A stretch of 64,000 nt of DNA from Gamarada debralockiae (GCA_002803225.1 NXFV01001211.1:1-64000), one strand, 5' to 3'; positions 1-11,563 are shown, numbered from the stretch's first letter. Program-made: numbers and translations. Notes: generated by a model from the letters alone, not told the origin.

Positions 1-310
1 GCATTTCAATTCCTGCTACCAATTTAGATCCCGGGAGCAGGGTACTTCTCCCCTGTTGCCTCCAAAGTTTTATCAGCCTATAATCCTATTACGAAGAGGA
101 TTTGTTTGTGCCTAGTTAACAAACTCTCACTGTACTCAACCTTGTACAACCGCGTTGCTGGAGTATTTATATCTCTTGTCTGCCCAAAATCACTTGTCTC
201 ATTATCTATGTCTACATTTCGTTTTTCTGCTTTATTGTGTCCGTACTGTCTCTTGGGCTTTGACATTGTTCTCTTTAGAGTCTTCAGCAAAACAAACAAA
301 GTTCAACAAG
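1..310. other. Upstream region of the PAP2 gene
   Basis: No gene recognised. The stretch is moderately AT-rich and leads directly into the ATG at 311, so it probably carries the promoter and 5' leader of the phosphatase gene. Short overlapping open frames here show no family features. Confidence 0.4.
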
Positions 311-1437
311 ATGGGTCTTTTTCGCAGGACCAAAATGGGCGAACATACCAGAAGTCGCTGGAGGACAGTACTTTCGTAAGTTCTTCCACCTCTAAGCCAT
401 AAATCTCAGAGAGAGACTATTTACTAACTTGTTCATTGAAGATATGTTATCGATTGGCTTGCCATTCCGTAAGTTTTAAAGCCCCTCGCAATTCAACGAA
501 ATACCTCCATTGACACAATTTCATCATTCAGAATATTCGGAACACCAATCCTTGCGATGCATCTCCTCCCTCCCACCCAAACACAATTCTCGCTCCTCGA
601 ACCCAAAATATACTTCAAATACCACGAAAAGGAAATCTTCCCTATCTGGCTCGCTATCGTTGTTTGTGCCGGCTTGCCAATGTTCGTCACCTTTATATTT
701 TGTATTTATGGAGTAGGGAATACGGCGCCGTCGGAAAGGGTATGGAGATCCAAGCTTGTAGATTTACATCATACTTGGCTTGGGTTGGCTTATTCGGCAA
801 TGGCATCTGGTGTTCTTTCGATTCTGTCTCAGATTTCCGGCCAGCCAAGACCAGATTTCATAGAGAGATGTCAGCCAGACCCAGGGGCGTATAAAGATGA
901 CAATATCATGTTATATCGGGCTGGTATAGTGGATACCTCAGTCTGCATGACCACAGATATAAAACTGTTACAAAGTGGTTTCATGTCATTCCCAAGTGGC
1001 CATGCTACTAGTAAGTTATCCTCATACCAAATCACAGTATTCGATATTGAGAATTTTACGTAGCTGGTTTTGCTGGTCTTGCCTACCTATCATACTTCCT
1101 TGCTCTACGGCTTTCAGTTTTCAAACCAGAACCCAAACAATACAACCCTTCTAAGCGAGCGAGCGTATCTCTAATCAGAATCTTCATTACGATTCTCCCT
1201 CTGATTCTTGCAACATTTGAGTCTGTTTCACGCGTTTTGGATAATCGACACCATCCTTTTGATGTTATTGTGGGATCCTTGGGAGGCTTAGTCTGTGCTT
1301 GGATTGGATGTCAGTTTGTGCTTATTCCGAATGCAAGGCGCATGGGGAAGGTCGAGGAGATACCGTTGAAGAGTAATTTGGGCGCCGATACCCAATATTC
1401 TGAGAGTATACCTTTGACTGAAATTAATGCTGTTTGA
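311..1437 (+). CDS. PAP2-family lipid phosphatase (diacylglycerol pyrophosphate / phosphatidate phosphatase type)
   Basis: Four exons, 311-375, 442-468, 532-1010 and 1064-1437, give a 314-residue multi-pass membrane protein. The introns (66, 63 and 53 nt) have GTAAGT donors, and the first carries a perfect CTAAC branch site. The three signature blocks of the DPP1/LPP1 type of PAP2 phosphatase are visible: GQPRPDF, then FPSGHATT, whose His acts as proton donor, and SRVLDNRHHPFDV with the catalytic His and Asp. Family knowledge: these enzymes remove phosphate from phosphatidate, lysophosphatidate or diacylglycerol pyrophosphate in vacuolar or Golgi membranes. The length is normal for fungal DPP1 homologues. 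The 27-nt second exon is unusually short but keeps phase. Exact substrate cannot be read from sequence. Confidence 0.9.
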
Positions 1438-1778
1438 TGGATGGCCGGGTGAGAGCTACTTACGGGGCTATGGTCAGAGGTTGAGATATAGGGTGTACAA
1501 AAGCTTTGCAGACCCGAGCCCGAACCCGACTTTTTAAAAATAAAATTAAAAATTCAATCCTTAACAAAAATAAAAATAAAACCTTGTAAATTGGTCGTCA
1601 TTCTGGTAACCAAAAGGGAGCAAGGCTACAGAACCTCCCACTATTACTCTGTCTCTTCTTGGGGGAACTTCCCCAGAGACCGCAGCTCGCCTTCCTCAAC
1701 CTGAGGCCGCACGGAACAGCAAACAGTCGTACTAAAGATTCGATATCCAACGAGGCCAACAACAAACCTCGACAAGTG
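1438..1778. other. Intergenic, AT-rich 3' flank
   Basis: No gene supported. It holds an A/T-rich tract of repeated aaataaaa-like words at about 1535-1580, after a short run of repeated cccgag/cccgaa words near 1512-1530. It could hold the polyadenylation region of the phosphatase gene or the edge of a degenerate repeat. Confidence 0.35.
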
Positions 1779-2021
1779 ATGGTAACGCTCGCGGACAATA
1801 CCCGTGCAGCAATTTTTGACGCTGTGAATTTGTACCTCGATTTGAACAAAGCCAGGGAGCATACCCAGGGCCAGCGGAAGCTTGAGATCAAATGCGGTTC
1901 CGGCAAGAACGGAGATGTAGACTTGTCTGCGCTTGAAGAAAGCAAGTGGCCTGAATACCTAGAGTACTTTCGTCAGTATACGAGGCTTCCGGAATTGACG
2001 GTTGACGTTGTGGATTGTTAG
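1779..2021 (+). CDS. Small hypothetical ORF, possible gene fragment
   Basis: An 80-codon frame begins at the ATG at 1779 and ends at 2021; the frame is open back to 1659 without an ATG. The translation is of normal amino-acid composition, with helical stretches rich in Asn, Leu, Lys and Arg and a C-terminal segment containing EYLEYFRQYTRLPEL. I do not recognise a family. Because the frame is open upstream of its first ATG, it may be the last exon or a remnant of a longer gene rather than a complete small protein. It sits between the phosphatase gene and a repeat-rich region. Confidence 0.3.
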   Translation: MVTLADNTRAAIFDAVNLYLDLNKAREHTQGQRKLEIKCGSGKNGDVDLSALEESKWPEYLEYFRQYTRLPELTVDVVDC

Positions 2022-2870
2022 CAATAGGGCGTCCGAATTTTTATTTTATTTTAGCTCGTTCTTTTACTTTCCTTGGTTGAATGAATTGGGTTCATTTGTT
2101 TCCCTTTGACAACCCAATAATGCTACCTTAGTCTCCCCATTTTGGATGAGCAGAAAGCAAACCTATGATATTATATTCAACAATACAATGGAGCTGAACG
2201 CCAAAAATAGCAAGTTTCTCCCGTCTCCCCGTCTCTTCCCTTCATCTCGTACTAGGCCTCCAAAATTGAGTCTAGGAAATAGTCATGAAAGCAGCATCAA
2301 GGAGATGACCAAGCAGAGGCAGCGAAATCTGTAGTGCAGTGAATTTTTTTAAGACCCATTGGACACCAAACTTCACCCGCCATACCATAAAGCTCAATTG
2401 TTACCATCCAATTCCCTACCGCAGCAATAAGACGTTTAACCCCCCCCCCCCTCCCGGGAAAGGTTGGTCTAAACTGGCTGGAAAGATCGCCCGTAGTCGA
2501 TCATCGATCAGTGAGAAAGTCTTGAGATCAATAATCGACTTCTCGTTAATAATAAGGCTATTCTTGGAATATCTCAAACGAATCGGCTCACTCGTTGTCA
2601 TATCAAAGCATCCTTTAGTAACTGGTACCAGTGGTCTAAAGCCATTCATTATTTTACGCTAGCTTTTTGAGACCTTTGCATTGTGATTCATGGAAGTGCA
2701 GAATGGCCGGTCCACAATCAAGTAATTTGAATCGCTCAGAGAAGAACAGGAAATGCAGAGAGAGATTGTCATAACATATGAGTATACTTTAAAAGTCACT
2801 TCTTTGTTTTATCTGTTCTAACGCGAACACACAGATGATAGATCCCACTGCTCATGTGAATCAAAGGAGT
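2022..2870. other. Intergenic region with a poly-C tract
   Basis: No convincing gene. A run of about 12 cytosines (2440-2451) is the most visible feature. Short open frames on both strands lack recognisable motifs. Confidence 0.4.
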
Positions 2871-3420
2871 TGAGAGAAGGGTTAGGGCTGCTTATTGTTA
2901 CCTTTCGGACTACTACGTTCCGGAGCTAGGGAGAGCAGCCGCTACTACCGCGGAAGACTGGCTGTCCAATCCTATGTTATCATAAGTAGGTCGTTAGAAT
3001 GTTATCTTCGCAGATTATGACTTGCTAAGGAGATCACACTAGCAGCGAGCAGTAGACCGACTAGTCAATCCTATGTCATCATCAGTAGGTCGCTAGAAAC
3101 ATCGTCTTCGTAAGCTTGCTAATGAAACCTACGGAGGTATGCCCTAAGTCGATTAGCTTATGACAATATCAGGGGGGAATATCCAGAGTCGATGGTATGA
3201 TGGCAATGTTAGGGGAGTATAACCAGTATCTGAGGGAACACACGAAGGGGAGGGCGCAATTCAGAGCTAGTTCTAGAATGTTCCTGCATAATAAGCGCTA
3301 GTTATTAGCTATGATACAATCACAGCTACTGCAGGCACCAAGACACAGCTGCGGTTCAACCCATTACACTTATCCCTTGTAAAATTAGGTTACGTGTCTA
3401 TGTAAGGTATTTTTAAGTAA
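2870..3420. repeat. Degenerate repeat with an imperfect direct duplication
   Basis: Two copies of a roughly 35-bp block beginning caatcctatgt start near 2971 and 3067, about 96 bp apart, and continue with a shared but diverged downstream part (cttcg..., then tgctaa). The region has purine-rich blocks and no open frame, as expected of a decayed LTR or other transposon remnant. No element boundaries or target-site duplication were found, so the family is not assigned. Confidence 0.45.
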
Positions 3421-3866
3421 AAAAAAAAAAGCGCTTAACTCATCATGTAAATAAAAGATAAATAAAAACTAATAAAATAAAAATTACAGAAATAATATTA
3501 TTGTTTATTTATTAATCGTCTTAAGCTAAATATTATTCTGACGGCGAAAATTCACTTTGTTGCAGATTATAGAATGGAAAAAAACCATAGATTGTTCAGC
3601 TAGCTAAGAAAAGGGGTTTTAACCTCCGCTGGGTTGCGAGGAAAAAGGTCTTGGGTGTTACGTTGCAGTACGACACATGAACGCGTATAAAGCTGTATGA
3701 TTTCTAGCTCAAAAGGGAGAAGAGCTCTATATATATGAGAAAAGAATACGTATCAGTTGGCCACCGAACCTAATCCCAAAAGAGTGATGGTAAACAAATG
3801 AGACATGTGGGGCGTTGAGGCGGGTCGCGAGCAACTGGTCTGACACCGTGACAGGGGCACTCTACG
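3420..3866. other. AT-rich island and 3' flank of the hydrolase pseudogene
   Basis: Positions 3417-3540 are almost pure A/T with repeated ataaa words, a composition typical of mutated repeats in fungi that use repeat-induced point mutation (RIP). No coding frame. The right half leads into the stop of the minus-strand hydrolase at 3867. Confidence 0.45.
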
Positions 3867-4970
3867 TCAATCGAGATGATGTTGCATGAAAAATACCGAG
3901 AGTAGATCTGCGATTTTCAGATTGTTAAGATCAGAAAATGGAAAGTGCGTATTCCCCGTTATGCCTATGTTGGGCAGATACAACAACTCCGCCTGACCGC
4001 CATGCCGGTTTATCGCATCCACAAACGCTTGAGCATCTCTAAAGGCTTGGGTAAAGAGAGGAACCTGATCGAGGTTGTCGCCGTAGACGATTTGGATGGG
4101 GATCTTCGTCAATTTTAGAAATTCTTGAAGTGGAACAGTATGGCTGGGCTGAAGAGGACCAGTAACGGGTGGAAGCTCTCCCTCCGCAAACTGGAAGTTC
4201 GTGGGTTCATAGGCAACTATGGATTTTACTCTGTTGTCGCTTTTCATTGCGGCACCCCAGCCTTGATTAGCACCGCCTGAGTGAGTGACCGGTATCGCTG
4301 GGCCTATATTATCTGCAAGCGTTGCAACTGCGCTGGTCATCAGCTGATACGCGTCGCCGGTGCCGCTCCAATCGGTTCTATCGCCTCCAGTGCCATGAAG
4401 CGTCTGTAGGCGGAAAAACTAGTGGATCGATTGTGAATCCTCAGGAAACTGCACGTCTGGGAAGAATTGTGGTTGCGCAGGTGGAGCCCAAGATCCAAGA
4501 CGGAAGATATTAAATAGAGTCGACTCGTTTGGAGTTGGATCGGGTATCGCTGGAAGTCCCTTCGACGCTTGTCCGGCTCGAGCTTGTCGTGGCTGATCGA
4601 TAATGTAGACACTATATCCTTTTCTTAGGAAGATCGACTGATATCCTTCTCGTCCATCGGGTGTGCTCTCCCATTGAGAACCACTCAGACCAGCACCATG
4701 CCACAAAATCAAGGGGTATCGCCGGGCGTTTAGTGGGATTTGAAACTGCACATATCCATGATCGGCATGATATGTATCGCCGTTCGCTCCTCTGAGGACC
4801 GTCCCCGCAAAGGCAAAACTGCCCTGGCTCTTCAGTGACAGTGATGATTCCCGAATATCGATCTGGCTCTTGGTTTCCTCCGGTTGCAGATGATGGGAGA
4901 ACGACGAGTGAATAGGCGTACTAGCGGTTAGATATGACAATGTAAACCACAGGAGCACGAAAACAAGCAT
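3867..4970 (-). pseudogene. Secreted alpha/beta-hydrolase-like gene with one premature TAG
   Basis: On the minus strand one frame runs from the ATG at 4970 to the stop at 3867 (367 codons) and is broken only by a TAG at 4421-4419. Before the stop are a hydrophobic N-terminal segment like a signal peptide, then ILWHGAGLSGSQWE, which fits an oxyanion-hole/HGxG block, and YIIDQPRQARAG. After the stop, the same frame continues with a nucleophile-elbow-like block (VTHSGGANQG) and a late segment ending in GITGNTHFPFSD with a candidate catalytic His. The family is the fungal/bacterial secreted alpha/beta hydrolase group; substrate unknown. The TAG would be CAG before a C-to-T change in a CpA context, the RIP signature. 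No intron of normal size removes the stop. It could be a recent null allele or a readthrough gene. Confidence 0.75.
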
Positions 4971-6360
4971 ATTGGAGCTGTTTTGTAGCGATAGTGATAG
5001 TACAAGAACGGGGGGGGATTGTCAGATCGGGCAAGTAAGGCCCAAAAAGATAGTATTCAGTCTGAGGCGTCAGAAGTATCTGCAGTTCTAGTATCCCAAT
5101 GCCCGGCTATTTATCCTCCAAGCCAATGTCCTATGCCAAGGCAGGCCGCATACGCCACCTCGTACGAAGTTGGTGATCGCTCTTGGCTTGCAGTGCGCTG
5201 ATCGTAAAGGAAAAGCTAATGTGCTAGTAAAAACCTTATTGGAAAGCCCTCCTTGATTTGACTGGCATCCCCCACATACTCAGTATATACCTAGTAGTAC
5301 TCTATACCCGGTAGTCTGCTCTACTTGTAAGGATGGTCCCAACCACGCCCCCGGTGGGGTAGTGGCACGGCTACTGCCGACGCTGTGCAACTAGCCGCGC
5401 CTGCATTCATTGGGATCTTGTACAGTCTAAGGCGATGGTACCCCGGCACTGTGGGTCGGTGCAGCTGCTATCTCGCAGGCCCTGTAATTATTACAAAGAA
5501 TTTAGGACGGGTGAGATAGTGCCTGCCGTACCTCTGTATACATTTATACCAAAGGACGGAACCAGGCTCACTTACGAGTTTAGTCGCTGGCAAAAAAGGT
5601 ATCCGCAAGGCAAGATCGATATCCATAATAATTACTCAGCGATTTCCGCTGTCGTTGAAAGCAGATCATTGACCAACGCCTCTGTCGCGTGGCCGTGAGT
5701 CAAGCGTGACTTTAGCCCTTTTCCCGATAGCTATATCGCTCGAGGTCGTTCTTGTGAACGGGGCATACTCTGCAGGTCGAGAGGCCGGATTTGGTGAAGC
5801 TGGGCCGCACCCTTTCCCCACACTGCGCTGGAATATGCGGCCAAGTATCATATGGGAGGGTCACAATGTAAGCCGATAATCGGCTATTGCCACCGGGAAC
5901 CGAGAAAAATTAGGCCATCCTCCACCATCGTCCTCTTCGATCTTTTCCCAACTCCCCCTCACTTGGTCCCGCTATGCGACCTCTGCATATCCGTAAAAGT
6001 GGCTGATATTGGCCCGCGCCCACCAAAACAACACCCTACTTTCAGACTCAAAAGAATAACTACAAACCCCAATTAAAATTTCCAAAAATTGATAGAAAGA
6101 CTGTTTGACTTCTTAAGAATACCAAAATCAAGTTTGAGCTAATTCGGCCAAGTTTTGTGGAAGTATTGTTATCACTAAAGTAAGGGTCTCTTGCGAGAAG
6201 CACAGGCCAACTCTGGATTCGATCCTCTTGACCGTCGCGACGCCGATCATCCCTCTTAGTCGCGTCATATTGGCCGAGATGTGAGCATGAACACACCTGT
6301 TCACACACAACGGTCCGAACAAAACACACAAAGTATCGAGGGAGCTTATCTACTATCAAG
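4971..6360. other. Long intergenic region without recognised gene
   Basis: Several open frames of 60-99 codons occur on both strands (for example + 5435-5698 and + 5852-6076), but none carries motifs I recognise and none looks clearly coding. Part of it (about 5430-5850) has less AT-rich, codon-like composition in broken frames and may be a decayed gene. Confidence 0.35.
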
Positions 6361-6525
6361 ATGGGTTATTTTAACGACCACTTCGATGAGATAGCGGCGG
6401 AGCAGTACGAGGCAGACCTAGGCTGCAGAAGAAGCGCAGGAGGCGGAGGCTGAAGCTCAGGCGCAGGCGCAGGCGGACCCTGAGGCCGGGGTGATTCTCA
6501 GGGTCAAGTCACTGTATAAGGGATG
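6361..6525 (+). pseudogene. Small acidic Ala/Glu/Gln-rich ORF split by a frameshift
   Basis: The ATG at 6361 opens a frame starting MGYFNDHFDEIAAEQYEADL. After about 20 codons that frame runs to a stop, but a +1 shift gives a continuous Ala-Glu-Gln-rich tail ending VKSLYKG before TGA at 6523-6525. Composition is consistent across the shift, so this looks like one short reading frame of about 54 codons that lost or gained one base. Family not recognised; it may be part of a repeat element, since it lies beside an AT-rich island. Confidence 0.3.
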
Positions 6526-7082
6526 ATCGGCTGCGGACTGGCTGTGGCACGCGATAGCTCGACGAACAAGGTCTCACGGAGGTGTTATATCTTGCGAAAA
6601 TACTAAACTGAGGAAAAGAAAATATGAAATACACATGTGAAACGTAGGGCAACTACAAAAGTCGTGATAGCCTGCAATTATCTCTTTTCTATCCTGTAAT
6701 CGGTTCTCTCGTGCGGTCTTCGAGGATGTATCGCTGCAAACTGGCTCAAAAGTTTTCAACGAAGGATGCAGAATGTTAGCGAAATCCAACAAGTCTTCAG
6801 CACAACTTGCTCAAATTCCCAACCAGCTTTCGACGCAGCCTATGGAGCCTTCTTTAAATAAATTCACTTACTTAATCATCTATTATTATAGTAGGGCTAT
6901 AGGAGTTAGTAAAGTAATATTTTTGAGTAAAATTAAAGTTAAATAGAAAAGAGAGTGTTTAAATTATATAATATTATAAGTTAAATTTATAAAAAGGCAA
7001 ATACATTTAATATTTAATATATTTGTAATTATAATATATACGTAGTATATACTTAGTTTATATATAGCGCCTACTAGTATAA
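6526..7082. other. AT-rich island
   Basis: From about 6850 the sequence is overwhelmingly A/T (ata/tta words), with no coding frame; this resembles RIP-mutated repeat DNA. The left part (6526-6850) has no supported gene. Confidence 0.45.
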
Positions 7083-7182
7083 TTCTCTACTATAGGTGAG
7101 CTCTAGTGGTGTTTTCTCTACTATAGGGGAGCTAAATCCCTAGTGTGATTCTCTACTATAGGTCCGCTTTTCTCTACTATAG
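7083..7182 (+). repeat. Four exact copies of a 13-mer, TTCTCTACTATAG
   Basis: Identical 13-base words begin at 7083, 7114, 7149 and 7170. The spacers differ in length and sequence, so this is an interspersed short-repeat cluster rather than a tandem minisatellite. It lies at the edge of the AT-rich island, 2-3 kb from any recognised gene. It could be a transposon terminal motif, a protein-binding array or a residue of small-element insertions. Confidence 0.7.
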
Positions 7183-9335
7183 TTAAGCGTACACCTCGAC
7201 TAAATACAGGGCGTGTGGAGTCAAAAAGAGGTGCCTTAGGCAGTAGTTCATCTGGCTACCTGTTGATAACTCACTGGGACTAGACACAAGAGTTGTATAG
7301 TTGAACGTTGGGCCGCCGCATGCATTTGTCGCATACAACGATTTGAATGCCATATATCGCAGGTGTTGTACTAATGGGCCTCAGTTAGTCACATGTAGTT
7401 TCCAGAATTAGCTTCGAAAAGAAACATACAACATGTAATTGTTAGAATTGACGAAGTCGACCCCATTGCCACAGCTGATTCAGATGTCACGTTCACTCCC
7501 TCTTTTCCAGTGAGGGTGCCGGTGAAGGTATCAGCTCGAAATATGATCATTTGAAACTTGGTCATTTCTCCGAATAGAAGACATGCCAAGCAATTGCTTG
7601 GTTAGATGTTGTTCAATATTTTGACAGATGTCAAGACCGCAGCGACGTTGGATGAATACCCGACTGAGATGTCGATTGGTGATTCAGATGGAGTCTGGAT
7701 ACAGCGAGTTTGGATGACAGAGATGTCGATTCAATTAGCTTCTCGGCAATGGAGATTGGGGATGATAGAGATGGTTGTGATGGTTCCTCGACTCCAGTGA
7801 GTGCAGACGTCTCAACAGGAGAGACTGAAGATAACTGATTGATTAATGCTAATGTAGTGCTTGATGAATTTGTAATCAATGCACTAACAATGCCGCAGAT
7901 TCGGGGTAATGACAGTTAGTATCATATCTCCTAGTTTGCGGGAAAAATGCAAATTGGGAGTGTGAAAAGAGAATACCAGAGTCAGGCTGAGCATGTTGAG
8001 GTCTTGTGGAAACCCCAATAAGAAGCTATTCCATTTACTCGGTAGAGCGCCAGTGCCTCAACCTTGCATTAGGGGTTTGTTCCTGATCTGATTGACCAAC
8101 GCCGGCACACAGCTCGTGGTGTCAACCAATGCCAGAGGAGTATCTAATATATCAAGGCAGCTAAGGCCCGGATCACTGAATTTTAGTGAGACAATCTACT
8201 CCTTGGCGTATTTAAATGATGCTCCGCCCCAGGAAGAAAAATAACAGAAGGAGATGTGCCTTCCTGGCTGCATTAAAGACGCCAAAGAGGAAGTGCCCGT
8301 TATGTCAAATCTTCTTTTTAAGCGTAAATCCTTAGATGTGGCCAAACCGGAACTCCAGTTTGGCCCGACCTAGAACTTCGAGAGCTGCGCCGATACTTCG
8401 GGCGTTGTCCTTTATCTTGAGTATTTCTGACGTGCTAGTCATTTCTAATTCTGGTGATTAGAGAGGAGGAAGAGGGATGAGAGGAACACGACGAGGTAAG
8501 GACCGTACAAGAGGATTAAAATTTGATTGTTACAAGTCAAAGACAAATAGGACTTATGATAAAATAGTGATGTGTATCACAGTAAGAGACAGAAGTATCT
8601 GTTACAAGACGGGAATGTTTGCACTTCCCAACCCGATGTCTCACGTGAGCACCGCCGCCTTTGCTCAGGCTCGGCTCAGGGCCGGCTCAGCTTCGGCTCA
8701 GGTTTGCTCAGGCCTGCTTACCCTATTCACACGCTTACTAGAAATTATCAACTTTTAACGAGGGGCCCGAAAAGGCCCCCTTTCCCCTAGCTAGGGATCC
8801 CAAATATTTACCCTGCCTAATCTAAAGTTAGCCTTTGCTTCTTTCCTCTCTAAGCTTTTTACCTTTTGCAACGGAGAGGCACATCTCTTGCCGTCAATTT
8901 CAGCTCTCCTTGTCTAAATTCCGCCTTGATATCAATACCTCCGTACTAGAACCTTGCTAAGAGACTCGGCAAGGCCGCGAGTCACTTTTACTTAACTCTA
9001 CATCTTCCGTCTTCTCACTCATCTTTTATCTTCTCACCCATCTTCTATCTTCCTACCTACTTTGTAAGGACTTTTTTTATATACAAAACCTTATACTATA
9101 AGCACTGAGATAGAAAAACTAAATTGGAGAGGATTAATGTAATGGGGGAATCAGTGACGCTCGGGTCATAGTTCTTCCGCTCCGGGCAATCCGGCGGCCA
9201 TGTATTTAAGTCAGTCCTTCTTACAAGGACGGCACGCCAATAAGACACCACCCTTTAATATACTAAGATACCTTATTATTATGTGATTTGTTTCAATATT
9301 CTAGGGGAATGTAGCATACGCCCACTTGTCTACAT
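7183..9335. other. Intergenic region with weak minus-strand ORFs and GCTCAGG-rich repeats
   Basis: No recognised gene. Two minus-strand frames (7631-7879 and 7389-7589) are Ser/Thr-rich and could be pieces of one decayed gene, but they carry no family motif. At about 8655-8720 several gctcagg/ggctcag words cluster; a similar cluster lies at 26090-26180. The segment 8760-9200 is C/T-rich and non-coding. Confidence 0.35.
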
Positions 9336-9340
9336 ATACC

Positions 9341-9608
9341 TGTCATGAGGTGACGTTGGGAGTCACATGCGGGGGCACGGCCATTTGGGCCATTGTTACA
9401 TGTGAAGTATGACGCGCAATATGACGTCGCCCTACGATCACCTGCCTGACATCATAGATATAAGCACCCTGTTCTCTGTCCTGGGGAAAGGGCAGAGATC
9501 ATTTTTCTAGTCATAAAATGAGATACATTGTTACCCTCCGATTATATTCTGACCACCCACCGATAACCTTACGTGACTCAACCTATCATCAATCGTCCTC
9601 CCCTGACA
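9341..9608. mobile_element. Solo LTR with 5-bp target-site duplication
   Basis: A 268-bp segment begins TGTCATGAGG and ends CCCCTGACA, so its ends form the inverted pair TGTCA/TGACA. It is flanked by the same 5 bp, ATACC, at 9336-9340 and 9609-9613. A TATA-like gatataagc lies inside. No internal retrotransposon region adjoins it, so it is a solo LTR left by recombination between the two LTRs of an inserted element. The superfamily (copia or gypsy) cannot be read from the LTR alone. Confidence 0.85.
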
Positions 9609-9613
9609 ATACC

Positions 9614-10488
9614 CTATTTCAATATAAAGAGTATATTTAGCTAAAGATCATTCGGAAATGTACTGTCTGTGGTTGTGCCGAGATACCACTATTAATGTAA
9701 CGAAAAGTAATTTTTAAACATTCAAAAGACCAGGCCAATCTATTATCTAGTCTATATATTAATTTTCCAAAGTTAACCTTCACTAGTTCCAAAGGTACTA
9801 CTTCCTCCATTTGCCATCTATATTAAATGTGTTAATAGTACCCGCATTTAAGAGCACCCCTTTTATTACGATTACTCTGTTAAAAACGATCTCCTTAATC
9901 TCTTTATATAGAACCCTTAAGACTATTTCTCTAGACGTCCTATAATTGTCTTGAAAACCAAAGATCCGATTAACCTGATCAACTTTATAATACACTTCCA
10001 GCTTTGCACAGCACTCGGCACAAACAGTTAATAGCCTTATCAATGGCGCTTGGCTCCGAAACAGCATATACTTTAATCCTAGTACAAAGAGTATTAAGAG
10101 ACCCGTGAAGTCCCTTGCATATAATCCTCCCTTGCCAGCCTCTCTCCATTAACGCGTCCTGGAGATTGCATTTAATGTAAAAGACGTGGATCTTTGCCTC
10201 TGTTTTAGAGCAAAGTGAGGGGTAAAGTGGCCGAATTTTGGTACTCTCTTATTTCTTTGCTATTATTGCTAGGTCGAGCTTTGAATATTTGCCGGTTTAT
10301 TGTGGCAAATTATAAAGGAGGAGGAGCAGTCGTTGAAACTTCCTTTTCTGCCAATTCTGCCAATTCTGCAGTTAGAAGCAGTTGCAATAGCGATAAAGAG
10401 AGCATTTTGTCCGTATATACAAGTGTTCTAATTAAAAGTCTGCCTCCAAAATTTTAATTAAAATCTTAGAAAAATAAGAGTAACAAAT
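9614..10488. other. AT-rich region with degenerate ORFs
   Basis: It holds an 89-codon minus-strand frame (9798-10067) and an 80-codon plus-strand frame (10215-10457), neither recognised. The AT-rich, frame-broken character suggests a decayed transposon into which the neighbouring LTR element inserted. Confidence 0.35.
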
Positions 10489-10493
10489 ATTCT

Positions 10494-10710
10494 TGTTAGT
10501 TCCATTATCGAAGGGGTGGTCATATGATTGTCACATAGTATGTAACTAATCCCAATTAAGTAGATCAAGCAAAGGCAGGGCTAAAGCTCTTATAGCTTCA
10601 ACCCTCCCTTTCCACCTAATCAATAAGAATAACCACTCATCTAACATAATAGTATATTACGTATCTACGTGATACGCAGTCTGCCACGCGTTGGGAGCGG
10701 TGTTCCGACA
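10494..10710 (-). mobile_element. Solo LTR, family A copy 1 (minus orientation)
   Basis: Read on the minus strand, this 217-bp unit begins TGTCGGAACACC and ends GGAACTAACA, so it has TGT...ACA ends. It closely matches the 218-bp unit at 13831-14048 in opposite orientation, with mostly transition differences. Both contain a shared palindrome-like core (gaagctataagagctt). Its left flank is ATTCT (10489-10493) and its right flank CTTTC (10711-10715), so it lacks its own matching target-site duplication. Each flank instead matches, as reverse complement, a flank of the partner copy. Confidence 0.9.
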
Positions 10711-11563
10711 CTTTCTGGTGAGCCTGGTATTAAAAAAGGTCTGATATTCTGAATTGCTGTGTGAGGTATACTACGATCTATCTATTTTTGCTTTCAGCGC
10801 GAGCGCCTGGGCAAGACTGGAACACTTCACAATATCTATCTTCATACAATATTTGTGATGATAAAACTCTGATATTAACCGGATTGGGATGGTTATTTAC
10901 TACTCATATCTCCTTTCTCGAGAATTAATCAACAGTGTTTCTGAACTTTTGAAGTCTTGACAGTGTTGCTGAGCGAGATACACCGGACAAGACCGAACAT
11001 AAATCAGCTCCTTTACCTTCCATCCATTACCATATTTTACCTCTATGTCTGGCTTACTCGATTCGAAACTCGGAATTTAATCATGTTGATAGTGTTGATG
11101 ACAACGATACTAAAGGAGGTGCCGGATAGTAGGTGGAGATGGCCTTGACTTGGGCGGATAATAGCAATATCTCATAAGACCTCTATAACCAAAGTCATTC
11201 AAATTATTTGCATGTTTCTTTCCTTTGTTCACCATGAATATGAATGCCATTGATACCCTATCAATTTACTCAAATGAAATTGCTATTCTGCCGCCCCACC
11301 GACACTTGTATTACCTCAGATGTCGAAGTCTCCAGTTGGATGAATATCCAAATCAACTTGTCAGAATAGCATGACCTGGCTAAATATATAGAAATCCCCA
11401 AAAAGAATCCCGAAAAATCTCACGTTCCCACATTCAAAGAAATTTGTAGGGACAGCTTCCATCCTCGAGCCCACCCCTTCCCATTCGAGTAACTCGTCTC
11501 CACTCAGGTCATCTCAGCTGATATATTACTTCTCTGGATAAGATAATATTCAGTTCAGTCTCT

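Noticed and set aside
4385..4455. Intron removing the in-frame TAG of the hydrolase
   Set aside because: The only GT...AG pair that spans the stop is 36 nt, below the usual fungal minimum, and it would delete conserved sequence.
7083..7182. CRISPR-like array
   Set aside because: Repeats are only 13 bp with unequal spacers of 8-22 bp, and the genome is eukaryotic.
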